A DNA stretch of 64,000 nt from Cycas panzhihuaensis (taxonomy: Eukaryota > Cycadophyta): the NCBI GenBank assembly GCA_023213395.1, contig CM041465.1, forward strand, positions 46,383,741 to 46,447,740, given 5' to 3'. The notes below the pieces were generated by a model. The model did not search any database, had not been told where the DNA came from, and saw only the letters and a program-made list of their open reading frames with translations. Both the position numbers and the translations under genes were made by a program. Shown here piece by piece: positions 19,936-31,976 of the stretch (position 1 is the first letter of the stretch; every line of letters begins with the position of its first letter).

Positions 19936-22900
19936 ATGGCAGTAATGCCAGGGGCAATCACCTGTGTTCTAATTCCAGTGTTAACTGGCTCAAACTATGC
20001 CGACTGGAGGAATCGCATATCCCATAAGCTTAAATAGCAAAAAGTATGGCGATATGTAACAAGTGAATTTCAAAAACCAAAAGCTGATGCTACTGAGAAT
20101 CTTATGGTATATCTGATGAACTCAGATGCCGCATTAGGCACCATATTAAATTCTCTTTCACCAAAAATCAGTCGGTAGTTTTTTGAAAAAGATGACTTAG
20201 CCACTGTCTGGAAAACCTTGGAAGAAAAATATGACAAGGTTGATACACATCAAGTAGCAATCCTAGAAGAGCAACTATATAATCTTACCTTTGATGACTT
20301 TACAAATGTTGAGGATTTCTTAACAAAAATTTAATCAATCAATAAAGATTTAGATAATTGTATTAAATCAAAAACCAAGGAAGGTGATATAGAAAAAATA
20401 ACTACGCATGTCAAAGATGATGACACTCTCGTATGTCTTGCAGTCAATAAATTACTAAAACACTTCAATCTTTACCAAGCTGCCAGACAACAAGCTGGTA
20501 ATCCACCCATCACATTCAATTAGCTGACAAATCAGCTGATTGAACATCAAATAATGTTAATCAGAACCGATGCAATAAAAGATCAATTACAGGCTTTATT
20601 TTCTAAAACTAAGCCACAATTTAAACATAAACAATAGAATAATAATATTCATAATAACAATAAAAAATACCAGAAACCTCATCGAGGTTCACCTTATAAT
20701 ACTCACAATAATGTTAAATATTCTGGTCCAACTAAAAACCAGAATACTTCTAATCAATACGTTTCTAATAGAAACAATGCATCTTCTTCTCAGAACTCTA
20801 GTTATGCCTAATGTCATAAAAGAGGCCATACTATTGATATCTGTAGAAGTAGAATAGCCTCAAAAGCATGGAAAACTTCCAAGGGACTGCAAAATAAACA
20901 GCAATCCCATCCTCAATCTCATTTCCAATCAAACTCTCAAGCACAATCACAAAATCGTCAATTTCATAACCGTTCCTTAGCAGCAACAACTTCTGCGTTT
21001 GTTGCTTCTTCCAATCAACCACCTCAATAGATCATTGACTTTGGTGCATCCCATCATATGACTGGACACCAAAAAAACTTATCCACCTATTAATTTGAAA
21101 CGAACTCTGAAGAAGAAATTTCATTTGGTAGTGGTAATCAACTCAAAGTTAAAGGATCTGGGGACGTTATCCTGAAGGATGATTCAATCAAGGACATTTT
21201 TTACGTACCTGGTTTGTTACCAAACCTTCTCTCAGTATATCAAATTTGCCAAAAAGACCTTGTAGTCGAATTCTAGAAAAATAAATTTGTCATTAAAGAT
21301 CCATTACACAAGTTCAAATGTATTACTTCAGGACTTGTTAATCATAATACAGGTCTCTATAGCATGATTAGTTTTTAAAATAATAAATCAAAATCATTTA
21401 GTGCCTTCATTGCGAAATTTGACTATGTCAACAAACTTTGGCATGCAAGATTTGGCCATACTAGTTATGGCAAATTGTAATATTTAATCAAGCATGAAAT
21501 GGTTCATGGTTTACCACCATTAAACACTATTTATGGTGTTTGTGAAGCCTGTGTGACAGGCAAACAACACATGGATCTATTTCCACATAAAACTTAATTC
21601 TGAGCTACTGTTCCACTAGAACTTGTCCACTCTGATATATGTGGACCTTTTTATATTCCATCATATTCAGGATCTCATTATTTCATTATATTCATTGATG
21701 ATTATTCAAGAAAATGTTGGGTTTATATGCTCAAAACACGCAGTCAAGTGTTTGACATTTTCATTGAATATAAAACATTAGTGGAAAATCAATCCAATTC
21801 AAAAATTAAAATATTCCAATCTGATAATGCTAAGGAATATTTAAGTAAAAATTTCATCTCTCTCTGTAAATCAAATGGAATTAAATTCCAACATTTAGTT
21901 GTATATACAGCTCAACAACACGGTGTTGCGAAATACAAAAACTGTACTCTTATTGAAATGACTCGTTGCATGTTACATGCAAAGAATCTCGATATAAAAT
22001 TATGGGTAGAAGCAATTAACTGCTCTAATTACTTATTAAACTGTTTACCCAGTAAAAGTATACAAAATGTCACTCCAGAACAAAAATGGTCTGAAAGGAA
22101 ACCGTCTGTTCAACACTTACTAATATTCGGTAGTATCGCCTAGGGACATATTCCTCATGAAAAATGTAAAAAGCTAGATAAAATAAGTCAAAAATACATC
22201 TTCATTAGCTATAGTGAAGAAAGTAAAGCATATAGACTTTTAGATCTAATCACGTATAATATTTCTATTTTGCGTGATGTAGTATTTGATGAAGAAGGAT
22301 CTACTTCAACATCTACTTATGTAGAAATCCTTGTTAAAAACTTATTAACCAACACTCATTTGGTTGATGATTCTGAAAAACAAGTTGATTCAAACATCAT
22401 AGATTCTTTATCAACTCAAGTCCAAAATTAGCCTTTATTAGAACCAGCTGATATAGATTCTTCTCTTCAACCTAGCACATCGAATCAACCTACAACCTCA
22501 GATTTAGTTACTCATAAGCAATCAACTTAGGCAACCAAAATGCTTGCTGATGCTGGATCTAATGTAGGTAATCCTACTAATACTAAGTGCACATGTGCGC
22601 AAAAACTTTATGCAAATTTTGCTTTAGTAGCAAAAATAATGGAAAACAATGATCCCAAAACCTTTAAACAAGCCAGCAACAATCTTGTCTGGCAAGATGC
22701 TATGCAAACCGAATTTGCTGCCTTAATAAAAAATTCTACCTAGGATCTTGTTCCACTTCCACCTAGAAAAAATATAGTTGACCGTAATTGGGTTTATAGA
22801 ACTAAATATAATTCAACAGGCGAAGTGGAAAAATATAAAGCTCGTCTTGTTGCCAAAGGATTTTCCCAAATAGATAGCATTGACTATAATGAAACCTTTG

Positions 22901-24180
22901 CACCTATTGTAAAAATGAACACAATCAAGACCATCATTGCTCTTACAGCAAAATTTGGTTGGGAAATCCACCAAATGGATGTTAAGAGTGCCTTCTTGAA
23001 TGGTGATCTCAAAGAAGAGATCTACATGTCACAGCCACCTGGATTCATTGAAAATCCTAATTTAGTCTGTAAACTAAAAAAATCCATTTATGGTTTAAAA
23101 TAAGCTCCTTAAGCTTGGTATACTAAAGTTGATGATTACTTAATCCACATTGGATACACTAGATGTATTAGTAATCCAAATCTCTACTTTAAACACATTC
23201 TAATTATTTATGTTGATGATATTATTATCACTGGATCATCAACTCACAATATTCATCAGCTCAAATCAACCTTAATGAACAAATTTGAAATGACAGATTT
23301 AGGACTATTACATTATTTTCTAGGTTTACAAATTTATCAAAATCAATCAAATATATCACTATCTCAACCTAAGTATATTCTTGATTTACTCCAGAGGTTT
23401 AACATGGAAAATGCTAAACCTGTAACCAATCCTTTACAATCAGGAGTTAAACTAACTACTAATTGTTCAACTCTGTTATGTGATCAAACTCTTTATAGAC
23501 AACTTATTGGTAGTCTAATTTATCTTACACACACCCGCCCTGACATTTCTTATGCTGTTGCTTTATGTTCCAGATACATGTAACAACCACATGAATCTCA
23601 CTAGAAAGCAGCTAAATAAATCTTACGTTATCTAAAGAATACCATATTTTATAGTTTAATTTATAACTTTTGTACTAAACCATTAACATTAACCGGATAT
23701 ATTGACTCCGATTGGGCAGGTGATTCAAATGATCGTAAATCTACTTTTGGTTATGTATTTTTTATTGACTCCTCACCTATTACTTGGTCAAGTAAAAAAA
23801 TGCAGGCACTGACATTATCAACAACTGAAGCTGAATATCGAGCATTAGTCGAAGCTGGTAAAGAAGCACTTTGGCTAAAATCTTTACTCAATGAAATTGG
23901 TCTGACTCTAAACTCTTCAATTGAAATTAAAGTTAATAATCAATGTGCAATTGTTATTACTTCTAATTTTGTTTCACATTTTAGAACTAAACATATAGAA
24001 TTACATTAACATTTTATATGTAATTTAGTTACTAATAATATTATTTGTTTGTCTTATTGTCCAATAGATTTACAGATTGCCGATATACTTACAAAGTCTC
24101 TAACTGAAGTGAAGTATTTACATCTTAGAGATTTATTAGAGATAAAAGAAGTCTCCATCAAAGGGGGATCATCATGCTGA
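19936..24180 (+). pseudogene. Copia1 gag-pol polyprotein
   Basis: ATG at 19,936 and TGA at 24,178-24,180 are in the same frame, 1,414 codons, the usual size for a copia polyprotein. Order: gag with GSNYADWRNRI (19,982-20,014) and LEEKYDKVDTHQVAILEEQL; zinc knuckle with CHKRGHTIDIC (about 20,812-20,844, first Cys as Tyr); protease IDFGASHHMTG (about 21,032-21,064; DSG to DFG); gag-pre-integrase HARFGHTSYGKL; integrase core with HSDICGPF, FQSDNAKEY and QQHGVAKYKN (21,630-21,950); RT with YKARLVAKGFSQIDSIDYNE, QMDVKSAFLNGDLKEEIYMS and YVDDIIITG (22,760-23,240); RNase H with SDWAGDSNDRKSTFGY, STTEAEYRAL and RTKHIELH (23,705-24,010). About 22 in-frame stops, nearly all TAA or TAG, but no net frameshift. 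Confidence 0.95.
24160..24168 (+). other. Polypurine-like run inside the last Copia1 codons
   Basis: AAAGGGGGA, identical to the real polypurine tract 57 bases downstream, but here translated as KGG in the C-terminus of the polyprotein. Confidence 0.7.
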
Positions 24181-24216
24181 AGATCTTCTTTTCTCTCCAG
24201 TACAAAAGGTTACATT

Positions 24217-24225
24217 AAAGGGGGA
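24217..24225 (+). other. Copia1 polypurine tract
   Basis: AAAGGGGGA directly before the 3' LTR, the plus-strand primer position. Confidence 0.9.
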
Positions 24226-24653
24226 TATTAGATTGTATAATATAAACTTATGTAATTATTTATGTCATATATCTAAAATAAAAATTAAGTCATTGTAATA
24301 TTTTTATCTTAGGTATATTTAATTAAACTTGTGGAAGGTCGTTGAATTTGTAAAACTGCATTTCAACAAACCTCCTTGGTACTTAACCTCCTAAATTCCT
24401 AGAACAGGTCAGCCAAGAATCTAGGAGGGCTATCCTAATGCCTCAAGGCTGGTCTATTTTATAGGTAGTTTCTTTACATGGTTTTATGTTCTATATTTTC
24501 ATTAATAAAATTAAATAACTTAGGAGGTGGTTTTTTCTTCCCCATAAGGGGTTTTCCCACCTGTCAATCTGTGTATATGTGCAGTGTTATTTGTTGCCTG
24601 TAATTGCACTGTGATCCTGTCATGATATTATTCATATGCCTATTTTTCCTACA
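24226..24653 (+). repeat. Copia1 3' LTR
   Basis: 428 bp, from TATTAGATTG to TTCCTACA, matching the 5' LTR with about two dozen substitutions and a few small indels. Followed by the target duplication ATCTC (24,654-24,658). Confidence 0.95.
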
Positions 24654-24658
24654 ATCTC

Positions 24659-25878
24659 ATTGAATGATGGTATAACACTACCTATACTATACATTAGCTA
24701 AAATGATGCATTTTCAAGCATTTTATGTATACAAACCTCCATTGCTCCTCATATGGGTGAGTAACTCTAATATATCTATTGTACAAGATTAACAACAATA
24801 AATTGCTTTGACATTATAAATTTTGAAGAACAATCTTAAAAAAGTGTGATAAATATTGGCAATGGTCACTCATCAAGGCATGCTATATTAGTATTTATAG
24901 TGGGATCTTAATAGTCAACCTTGAGAACATTCATAAAGGAGATGGTACATTTGATCAATGTGGCTACATAGGAGAGGCAAAGATCCCTTAGATTGAAATA
25001 TGAAAACTTGAGCTTTAAGTGAAATCTTCATATGTTTCCCTAAAACCCTATAGTTACTAAGGTAAATAATGTAGTTAAAGTTCCTATTTTTATACCAATT
25101 CTAGGAGATCAAGGTAAATGAGGATGTTTTGTTAATAGGAACAAGAAACCATTGATATTCATTACAATATAAATATGTATACCTGTTTAAGCTACAAGAA
25201 CATTGTAGCTATATCCCAAGATCATGTTCCTATAATCTTAATTTGTACTTACTCCAATAATACTACAAATCCCCATTAAATCTAAAGGCCTACCTTGTTA
25301 ATCATAGAGAAGGGAAGGTACAAGTCTATAAGTTGCAATAACACTTTATTTGTTACAACTACTATGAGCCATAATTGAGCATAAAGTGGCTTAGGCCCCC
25401 TTCCTTAACAAGCTTACTTGTACAAATCTAGAAAAGTATTTGATAAAGGTAATTAAGTTTTTCTAAGGCTTCGAACATATAAACAATATACTTTGAAATA
25501 AGGAGGGAGATATAAATGACAACCATGATTTGATAGGCCTTATTAAATCTTCTAAAAGGTAGGAGAAGTAGCTAATCTACTTGATCTATTATCATCTAAT
25601 AAAGTATACAATATGTTCCATATTTCCTATTTTAAACCAAAGTTGGGATAAACTATAAAAATATAATTAAAATTTTTAAAATTAGATAATAAAAGGAATT
25701 TAATGATAAAACCTGAAGGCATCCTCCAAATTCAGACTAAACAACTTTATTCTAAGGAGATTCAAAAGTATTTGATTAAATGGATGAACCTTAACAAAGA
25801 AGACACCATATGAGAATATGAAAAATGGTACCAATAACATTCTCTCATCCTTATGATTTGATAACAAAGCATGTTATT
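24659..25878 (+). pseudogene. gypsy4 chromovirus, second part (integrase end and chromodomain)
   Basis: Continuation of the gypsy4 integrase after Copia1: WYNTTY, then one frame over TLAKMMHFQAFYVYKPPLL (about 24,700-24,755), matching the conserved W-YNT-Y-H/S and FEALYG-PP region of chromovirus integrases. The C-terminus holds a chromodomain remnant (about 25,710-25,845): PEGILQIQTKQLYSKEIQK, YLIKWMNLNKEDTI, a stop at the usual Trp, EYEKWYQ. In related elements chromodomains bind histone marks and direct integration into heterochromatin. The middle (24,760-25,700) is badly decayed. Confidence 0.8.
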
Positions 25879-25903
25879 AGGAGATGGGGGGGTGGAGGAG
25901 AGG
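25879..25903 (+). other. gypsy4 polypurine tract
   Basis: AGGAGATGGGGGGGTGGAGG followed by AGAGG, a strong purine run just after the chromodomain end, where the 3' polypurine tract of gypsy4 is expected. The LTR should start at about 25,905. Confidence 0.75.
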
Positions 25904-26314
25904 ACTTATATCATGTCTTTTCTCTCTATAAGAAACTAACTTCCTTTTTTCTAAAATTGACTTTCATTTGTGGTAAATATTACATGTAAATACTCTCTAT
26001 TTAAAAAATTAGATTCCTTTCTCCTAAAATCAACTTATATTCATGGATTTTATTACATCTATATAGGGACTTCTTGTCCCATTTGTAATCATTATTTTTA
26101 GAAGAGATTCAGGGCTACCATTTTCAACTCCTACTTGAAGACTGCAACTCAAGAACACCTCGTCTCAAAGAGGGTATTTTTTATAAAATTAAATATTTGT
26201 TATTTTCATTTGATACTAAGGACTATTTGGTGTATTTCTAGAGTTTTACTTTAGATTTGTACATCTGTGGATCTTTATTATTGTTGTAAATTACTTTTAA
26301 GTAGCATATACCTA
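25904..26314 (+). repeat. Probable gypsy4 3' LTR
   Basis: The roughly 400 bp between the gypsy4 polypurine tract and the start of the gypsy5 LTR. No second copy is in the window, so limits and identity are inferred from position only. No coding content. Confidence 0.45.
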
Positions 26315-28296
26315 TGTCACTTCGTTGATTTTAGTGTGAATTTTGATTAGAGTTCCTACATGGTTTACCATTGAATTAATCTTCTAAGACTATCTCATAG
26401 TAGTCTATTTAGCATGTATTAATAATTCAAATGTTTTACACCATGTAAGAATTATCCATGTAAAATCTCATAAATATTAGATTACCAACATGGCACCCTT
26501 GATCATGGTTACCAGCATAGTCCTTCAATTAGTATGTCATATTACCAACATAACACTTTCAGTCATAGTTATCGATAGAGTCTCTTAGTCATTCTATCAT
26601 ACCAACATAATATCTCTATGATGATTACTAGAAGAGTGCCCATAGCCATTAAATCTCACAATCTCAAAAAAGGATACATTATGAAACAATTCATTTCAAT
26701 AGATAAGTAGGATGAGTTTATAACACTCACACCCTTTCAAACATTGTACTTATTAATATAGTCTTGTGAGATTGAAATAAAAATTTACATATAGATTTAC
26801 GATACTTACTGATCAAGCTCCATACATGAGTTGAAGGTGATCAATGAAATGATATTATCCATAACAAATAGTCCACTTCAGAATTATAGTTTTGCGATAT
26901 GATTTTATATACCAAATAGTCCACACTAACCACTTTAGATCAATTGCCTAAGACTAGATTCAAGTTTCATGTTTATTCAATTATGGGAATGTAAAGAAAC
27001 TAATGCCATTATATTCGAATACCTCCCCTTTATCAACTTCATGAAACACATACTTAGAATTCAAATCTAATGCCTCCATAAATCATTTGGTTGCTTACTA
27101 GCTCTCTATGCCGTTTTTCCACACCAAAACTTGCACATATATCAAAACTCTCTTCCTACAAATGACTTGAGATGATTTTTGTAGGAAGCATAATGACTCC
27201 CTTTGTCTTTCTCCTCCCAAATTAGAAATTCCCTCCCCAACCATAAGTTGGTCCACTCTCCTCAATGCCATTACAACATATTAAAATATCTAGGCAAGGT
27301 TTTTGCAATAGTGACGACAATTATGGAATTTAATGAAACTATTAGTTGTTATTATGTTTGATCAACAATTGTTATTATGTTTGATCAACAAAAATATCTT
27401 CTTATGAAGGATTCCATAATAGTCTCAATTTACATAGGTATATAGATGCCTTCATTATAACCTTAGAAAGACTAGTTTGGCCTACATCTATTAATAAATA
27501 AGAAGGTTATGAGTGAAAAATATGAGGTTGTGTGCTTGGAAGCTCCTCACTCATAACCCTCTTTGTGAACTCCAACTTATAAGTAGTTATCATGTGTCAT
27601 GTATTAATTGGTTTCATGACTGAACCACTTGCAAACTTTTCATTCTTTTATATTTGCACATACTTGTGAGGTCTTTTTCTTATGAGGCCCCTCGATGCTC
27701 ATTGTATATATAAGTCTAATAGTGATATTTCTATCGCAATTCACTTCTCCACACTCGCAAACTTTTAACTCCTCCCTCAAGTATCTTCTTATAGTTTCAT
27801 TCAATGTGAGTTATAAGTTAAAGAATCATGCTTCTCAACTCATGCACACAACCTTTAACACATAACAACTACCTTTCTCCTTCACAACTGACATGTTAAG
27901 AGTTGTGAATAATCTAAAAAAACTTACATTTCTACAACTTCTCTCTTTATATCCTCTAGTGAATGTTACATTTGTGATGTGGAAGTTGTACAATGTGGAT
28001 TGCCCACTTATGAATCTTCTAACTCATGAGTACTCCCCCTTGTGACTTCTCACTTGCAAATCTATGAGACACGAAATTGTCAGGACTTATAGATGTTATG
28101 GCTTGACAACTCAACTTCAATTGCCCAAATCTCTTGTACCTAATGTCTATTTTTGGGCTTCCACCACTCATTTTAAAGTTAGTATTGATTTCTTTAATGT
28201 GGTGTACTTTTTTCAAATAGATTGTAATTTAAACATAAAATATAATATACTAAATAAGTCATACATGTTTTGATATATATATCTACTTCTCTTACA
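26315..28296 (-). repeat. gypsy5 3' LTR (left)
   Basis: About 2 kb matching 46,866-48,450 plus 59,183-59,534. Clear shared words include ACTATCTCATAGTA, AGTCTCTTAGTCATTCTATC and GTGTCAT-TATTAATTGGTTT. The right end TCTCTTACA is followed by a purine tract on the minus strand. The left end near TGTCACTTCG (26,315) is an estimate. A short motif, roughly GGTCATGGTTACTAG plus AGAGTCTCTTAGTC, recurs several times between 26,495 and 26,640. Confidence 0.75.
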
Positions 28297-28312
28297 ATGT
28301 TTTCCCCTTTAT
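28297..28312 (-). other. gypsy5 polypurine tract
   Basis: TGTTTTCCCCTTTATT on the plus strand, purine-rich on the minus strand, directly inside the 3' LTR. Confidence 0.65.
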
Positions 28313-28668
28313 TTTTTTCTCATTCATATCATGTGCTCCTTTATATAATACTATCCTATATGAGTAATTTAATTTCCTTTCTATAATAGAGGGAACATCA
28401 AAATAATTTACAAGATTATAAGTATTAGAGTGCATTCATACATGAATAGAAAGGCTTTAGCCTTGGATATACTCCTATAAACTGAATAATACAGTTGATG
28501 GATCCTTACACCTAATGGAGTGTAGAATAAGTATCCATATTAAAATAGGATGTTCTATGCTAATAAAAAAAAAAAAATGCATCTTTAATGTGTTCAGCAT
28601 ATCCCAAGTATTCTAAATTTGGGATCTTACATTACCTTTCCATTTTCAAAAATATCATCCTTAATGTG
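28313..28668 (-). other. gypsy5 3' untranslated remnant
   Basis: About 350 bp of AT-rich sequence without coding signal (with a 13-A run at about 28,565) between the gypsy5 polypurine tract and element X. Confidence 0.4.
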
Positions 28669-29147
28669 TGTAGGGCATTCATATAAAATAGAATTGATAA
28701 CATTTACAATAAAATATCTCTAAATTGTTATGATTTAGAAAAAATATACCATATTCATATAATAGATTTCCACCTTAAGCATAAATTAAATCATCCATAG
28801 AACAATATCAAAAATCACTATAGTAACATGTAATAATAATAATGTAATAACCTAATAAAATATCCAACAATAGTAATACCCTCTTTGAGATGAGGGATGT
28901 CCTTTAATTTTTCATAGTGCTTCCTAATTGTGTAAGGCCATTAGTCTAGAAATATTAAATTCTCTAAGATGCTTAAAAATGACTAAGGCTTCTTTATTTA
29001 TAGCCCTCTTTTTCTCTCTATAAACCATCTCCTAACTCTCTCTCCTAAAAATACCAACTTCATATAAAAAATATACATTAAATAATTATTCCTTTATATT
29101 CCTTAAAACTGACTTCATCTATTTCTTCTAACTTTTCGATTGTAATA
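28669..29147 (-). repeat. Element X 3' LTR (left)
   Basis: Starts TGTAGGGCATTC and ends TTGTAATA on the plus strand; matches 41,518-41,998 with many substitutions. Its last part is also at 1-151. Confidence 0.8.
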
Positions 29148-29165
29148 ACTCTCCCCTCCTTGAAA
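29148..29165 (-). other. Element X polypurine tract
   Basis: ACTCTCCCCTCCTTGAAA on the plus strand; the complement AAGGAGGGGAGAG stands directly inside the 3' LTR. Also seen at about 152-169. Confidence 0.8.
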
Positions 29166-29633
29166 TACTTTATAATTAAAATATAGGTAATTGTGTGTGG
29201 AACTTGTTTGGTCTAACTTTGACCAATGGTTCTAGTTGTCACTTGCTAATTTTTTAATGTTATAAAAATAGGGTTTAATCTTATGGATTTTACTGACAAG
29301 TGACTTTAATTTATAGATGCTTATTCCTCGGACTAGGTACATGTTATATCCTATATTGAAGTGATCTTATAACCTATATGGTGCTTTTGATGCTTGGCCT
29401 TAAATATTGTTTTGTGTTTATACATTTCATTCTCAAATAACATGACTCATGGAATAAGAGGAGATGAGAATACTAAGAAATTTTGTATGGAAAGTTATGA
29501 TGTAGTTTTGGAAGTCTAAAGAAGAATTGATCATAAGGATCATGAATAGATGCGTGGCTAGTATAATAGGGAGTGGGAGAAATGGGGTTCTAAGAGATGA
29601 TCAACCATGGATTTGAAGGCATAGAAAATAAAG
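29166..29633 (-). other. Element X internal sequence left of gypsy2
   Basis: Non-coding or fully decayed sequence shared with 170-650. On the plus strand one can read fragments such as MTHGIRGDENTKKF and REWEKWGS, but this is antisense to the element and stops are dense, so I do not call a gene. Confidence 0.5.
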
Positions 29634-29638
29634 ATGAT
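29634..29638. repeat. Target-site duplication of gypsy2, left copy
   Basis: ATGAT, repeated at 38,772-38,776. The same five bases precede gypsy1 (651-655). Confidence 0.9.
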
Positions 29639-30012
29639 TGTTAATATCTCGAATCTCTAGGTTCGTACTAGGAAGAGAAGGATAAGGAAAGTTATAATTC
29701 AATTGATCCGTACATAATTCACATGATTTACACCATATACATACAAATAGTCACATCATGGACATGTAACGAAGCATCACATAATGTACACAATATTAAT
29801 TATATTATATCAAAACAAGATATACAAGAGTTAGATATGATTGTCTAAATCAAGTTCAAAACCATCTGCTAGGGCTAGGATGTGCCACGTCACATATCCC
29901 CCATTTGCCTGTATTACATAGATATACATATTTGAACCATCATATATCATTTGATAACTAACTTGAACTAATTCTATTTTGATGACATCATTAACAAAAT
30001 TTATGTATAACA
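29639..30012 (-). repeat. gypsy2 3' LTR (left)
   Basis: 374 bp, TGTTAATATC to TGTATAACA on the plus strand. It differs from the 5' LTR by scattered substitutions and by lacking the TA microsatellite. Confidence 0.95.
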
Positions 30013-30031
30013 TCTATCCCCCCCCTTTTTA
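30013..30031 (-). other. gypsy2 polypurine tract
   Basis: TCTATCCCCCCCCTTTTTA on the plus strand; the complement is an A5G8-type purine run adjacent to the 3' LTR. Confidence 0.9.
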
Positions 30032-30039
30032 GTCCCAAG

Positions 30040-31900
30040 CATCTCGCTCAGGGTTTGCTGCTTGATCTGGAATAAGAGTTGTGTCTAAAGCTAAAGTAGT
30101 AGGTGTATTTGAAACTTCACCTGGGGCTGGCCTTGAAGATTCCCTAGAATAAAGTGGGTCTAATCCTACCTTTTGATGTCATTTCTGGTTCTCATGACTT
30201 ACTAATTCAGTGCACTGAAGCACTTGTTGTCGACATGCTTTTTCTTCTTTGATTTGGCTTGTTAATTCCTTAATTTACTGCTATGAGATTTAGAACTGTT
30301 TTTCATTCTAATGACAATGTTCTTATGAAATTCAAAGTCATTCTTAATTGTAGTGAAGGTGATCTTCTAATGCATTGATCCATTGTACATGATGAATCTC
30401 TTTATTGTATATTTCCTCATTCGCTTTCAATAACTGATTATACTCCTTCTCTTTCTTATGTAATAACTCTTCCATTTCGTAAGCTAACTTCTTTACTTAT
30501 TGTATATCTTTTTATAACTATTTAAAATCATCTTTCATTATCTTCAAAAAGGATTCTTGTGCTTGTAGTACTATTTAATATGTAGTGATAGGGTTTATTA
30601 CTCTTTCACCATTCCCTGGTTCTAGTGGATTTTCTTACTGTGGCATCATGACCCCTACACTTTCTACTCACATCAGTTCACATCTCGCAGCTTCACTATT
30701 AATAGTAGGAGATGCTAGAATATTTAAATTTGGTACAATATCTATGTCTTCTTCTTCTCTTATAGGTATAGACTCATTGTCTTTGTCTAGTTCATCATCC
30801 TCCCCTCCACTTAAACTAAAGTCTAAGTAATTCACTACATAGTCTTCATCTGAATTATCTGAATCAATTGAGGTATCTGATGATTCATCTATTCCATGCA
30901 CCATTACAAGTTTGCACTTCTTCTACTTATTTCTAACATCCCTTTGAATCTTTGGTCGATTCTTCTTTGGCATGGAATCCTTATGGAATGTGACAAGTAA
31001 TGAAATAGTCAGGCTCGTAGCTACCCCTGGTAGGTGAAACTTCTCATAACATAACCCAAGTAAATATAGGGTAAAATTAAAACTTGATTGTATTCCTATA
31101 ATAAGCTGGTGTAGAGGTGTTTTCATCTTCTTTTAAATAAAAGCTAACCAATTATACATTATTCCCTTCATGAGCCTCTGCAAATAGAAAGTCATCCACC
31201 ATGGTAGTGCACTGCAACATTGTTCCCCTAATAATCTCATACACATAAGAACTACAACCACCATAATATTTGTGTTCTTCAAGTGAGTTACCAGAATTCT
31301 ACATCCACTATGCTTAGTATAAAATTCTTCTATATATTGTCTGAATGATTTGATCCTTCATTAATGTTATTAAATTCCTTAGTTTCTTGACTTCCCGTCC
31401 CTCCTTAGGGAACCCTATCAATCTGGTTATGTGCTCTAACTCCATGCTTATAATTTTATCATTAATTATTAGAACTTGATCTACCAGGTTATATCCTTGT
31501 AATATATCCTATAGCTTCTTGGAATTCTTAGAAAAAAATAGAAATGATGATGCCTGAACAACTTTGGCACTTGTTAATTACCCTCATAATAAAGCATTAT
31601 GATCTTCGACTTCAAGTTCTACCCATTTCTAGAGTATTGGGGAATCAAGTAATTTCCACCTAATTTATCAACCCCCAATCTCAAATGGTGACTCCATATC
31701 AATTTCTTCTTTAGTCACTTTCTCTAACAATTCTATGAATGATATAATAGTCTAGGGAAATCTAGCAAATCCTAACATTGTTGTTGTCCTCTACCCTGTG
31801 AATAAACTACAATCCAAATTTGAATGTTGGCTCTTTGACTATGAATGCTGGTTGCTATTCGCTGACTACTAACATTAGCTCCTTAGTTTCAATCATTGGC
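30040..31900 (-). pseudogene. Additional 3' ORF of gypsy2 (acidic and coiled-coil protein, function unknown)
   Basis: Decayed reading frame on the minus strand after integrase. From N to C: a segment with HITRLIGFPKEGREVKKLRN (about 31,450-31,385); CSSYVYEIIRG and TMVDDFLFAEAHEG (about 31,260-31,165); FTLYLLGLCYEKFHLPG (about 31,080-31,030); an acidic stretch (30,904-30,760) with DSDNSDEDYVVNYLDFSLSG and REEEDIDIVP; then a Lys/Glu/Gln-rich part (about 30,540-30,200) with EEMLHKKEK-like heptads and KANEEIYNKEIHHVQW, a likely coiled coil; the end near 30,040 reads PAPGEVSNTPTTLALDTT. The order is the same in gypsy1 (2,880-1,062). The family is not recognised. It could be an Athila/Tat-type extra ORF or a captured gene. 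Confidence 0.55.
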
Positions 31901-31976
31901 TCCTTAAATAGTAGGAGAGGCTACTTATGCCAATAGCTCTCCTCTCGTTCACATATATAAGGGGGAAGGGCAATTT

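Larger units (their letters stand above)
17080..24653 (+). mobile_element. Copia1: full-length, decayed Ty1/copia element
   Basis: A 7,574-bp plus-strand copia element with paired LTRs (17,080-17,512 and 24,226-24,653), a tRNA-iMet-type primer site, a 2.4-kb leader, one gag-pol frame (19,936-24,180) and a polypurine tract (24,217-24,225). Its 5-bp target duplication lies in the gypsy4 integrase, so it is younger than gypsy4. The LTRs differ at about two dozen positions plus a few indels by my hand alignment, mostly transitions. The leader is unusually long and carries foreign-looking sequence (see its parts). Confidence 0.95.

Noticed and set aside
19936-24180. Alternative genetic code with TAA/TAG read as Gln
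   Set aside because: The frame is kept and most stops fall at Gln-compatible sites, but at least two TAG codons replace near-invariant Trp (T-W-D-L-V and H-W-K-A-A-K) and one stop is TGA at a probable Arg site. The gypsy elements show the same at Trp sites. Transition decay of a silenced element explains all of these.
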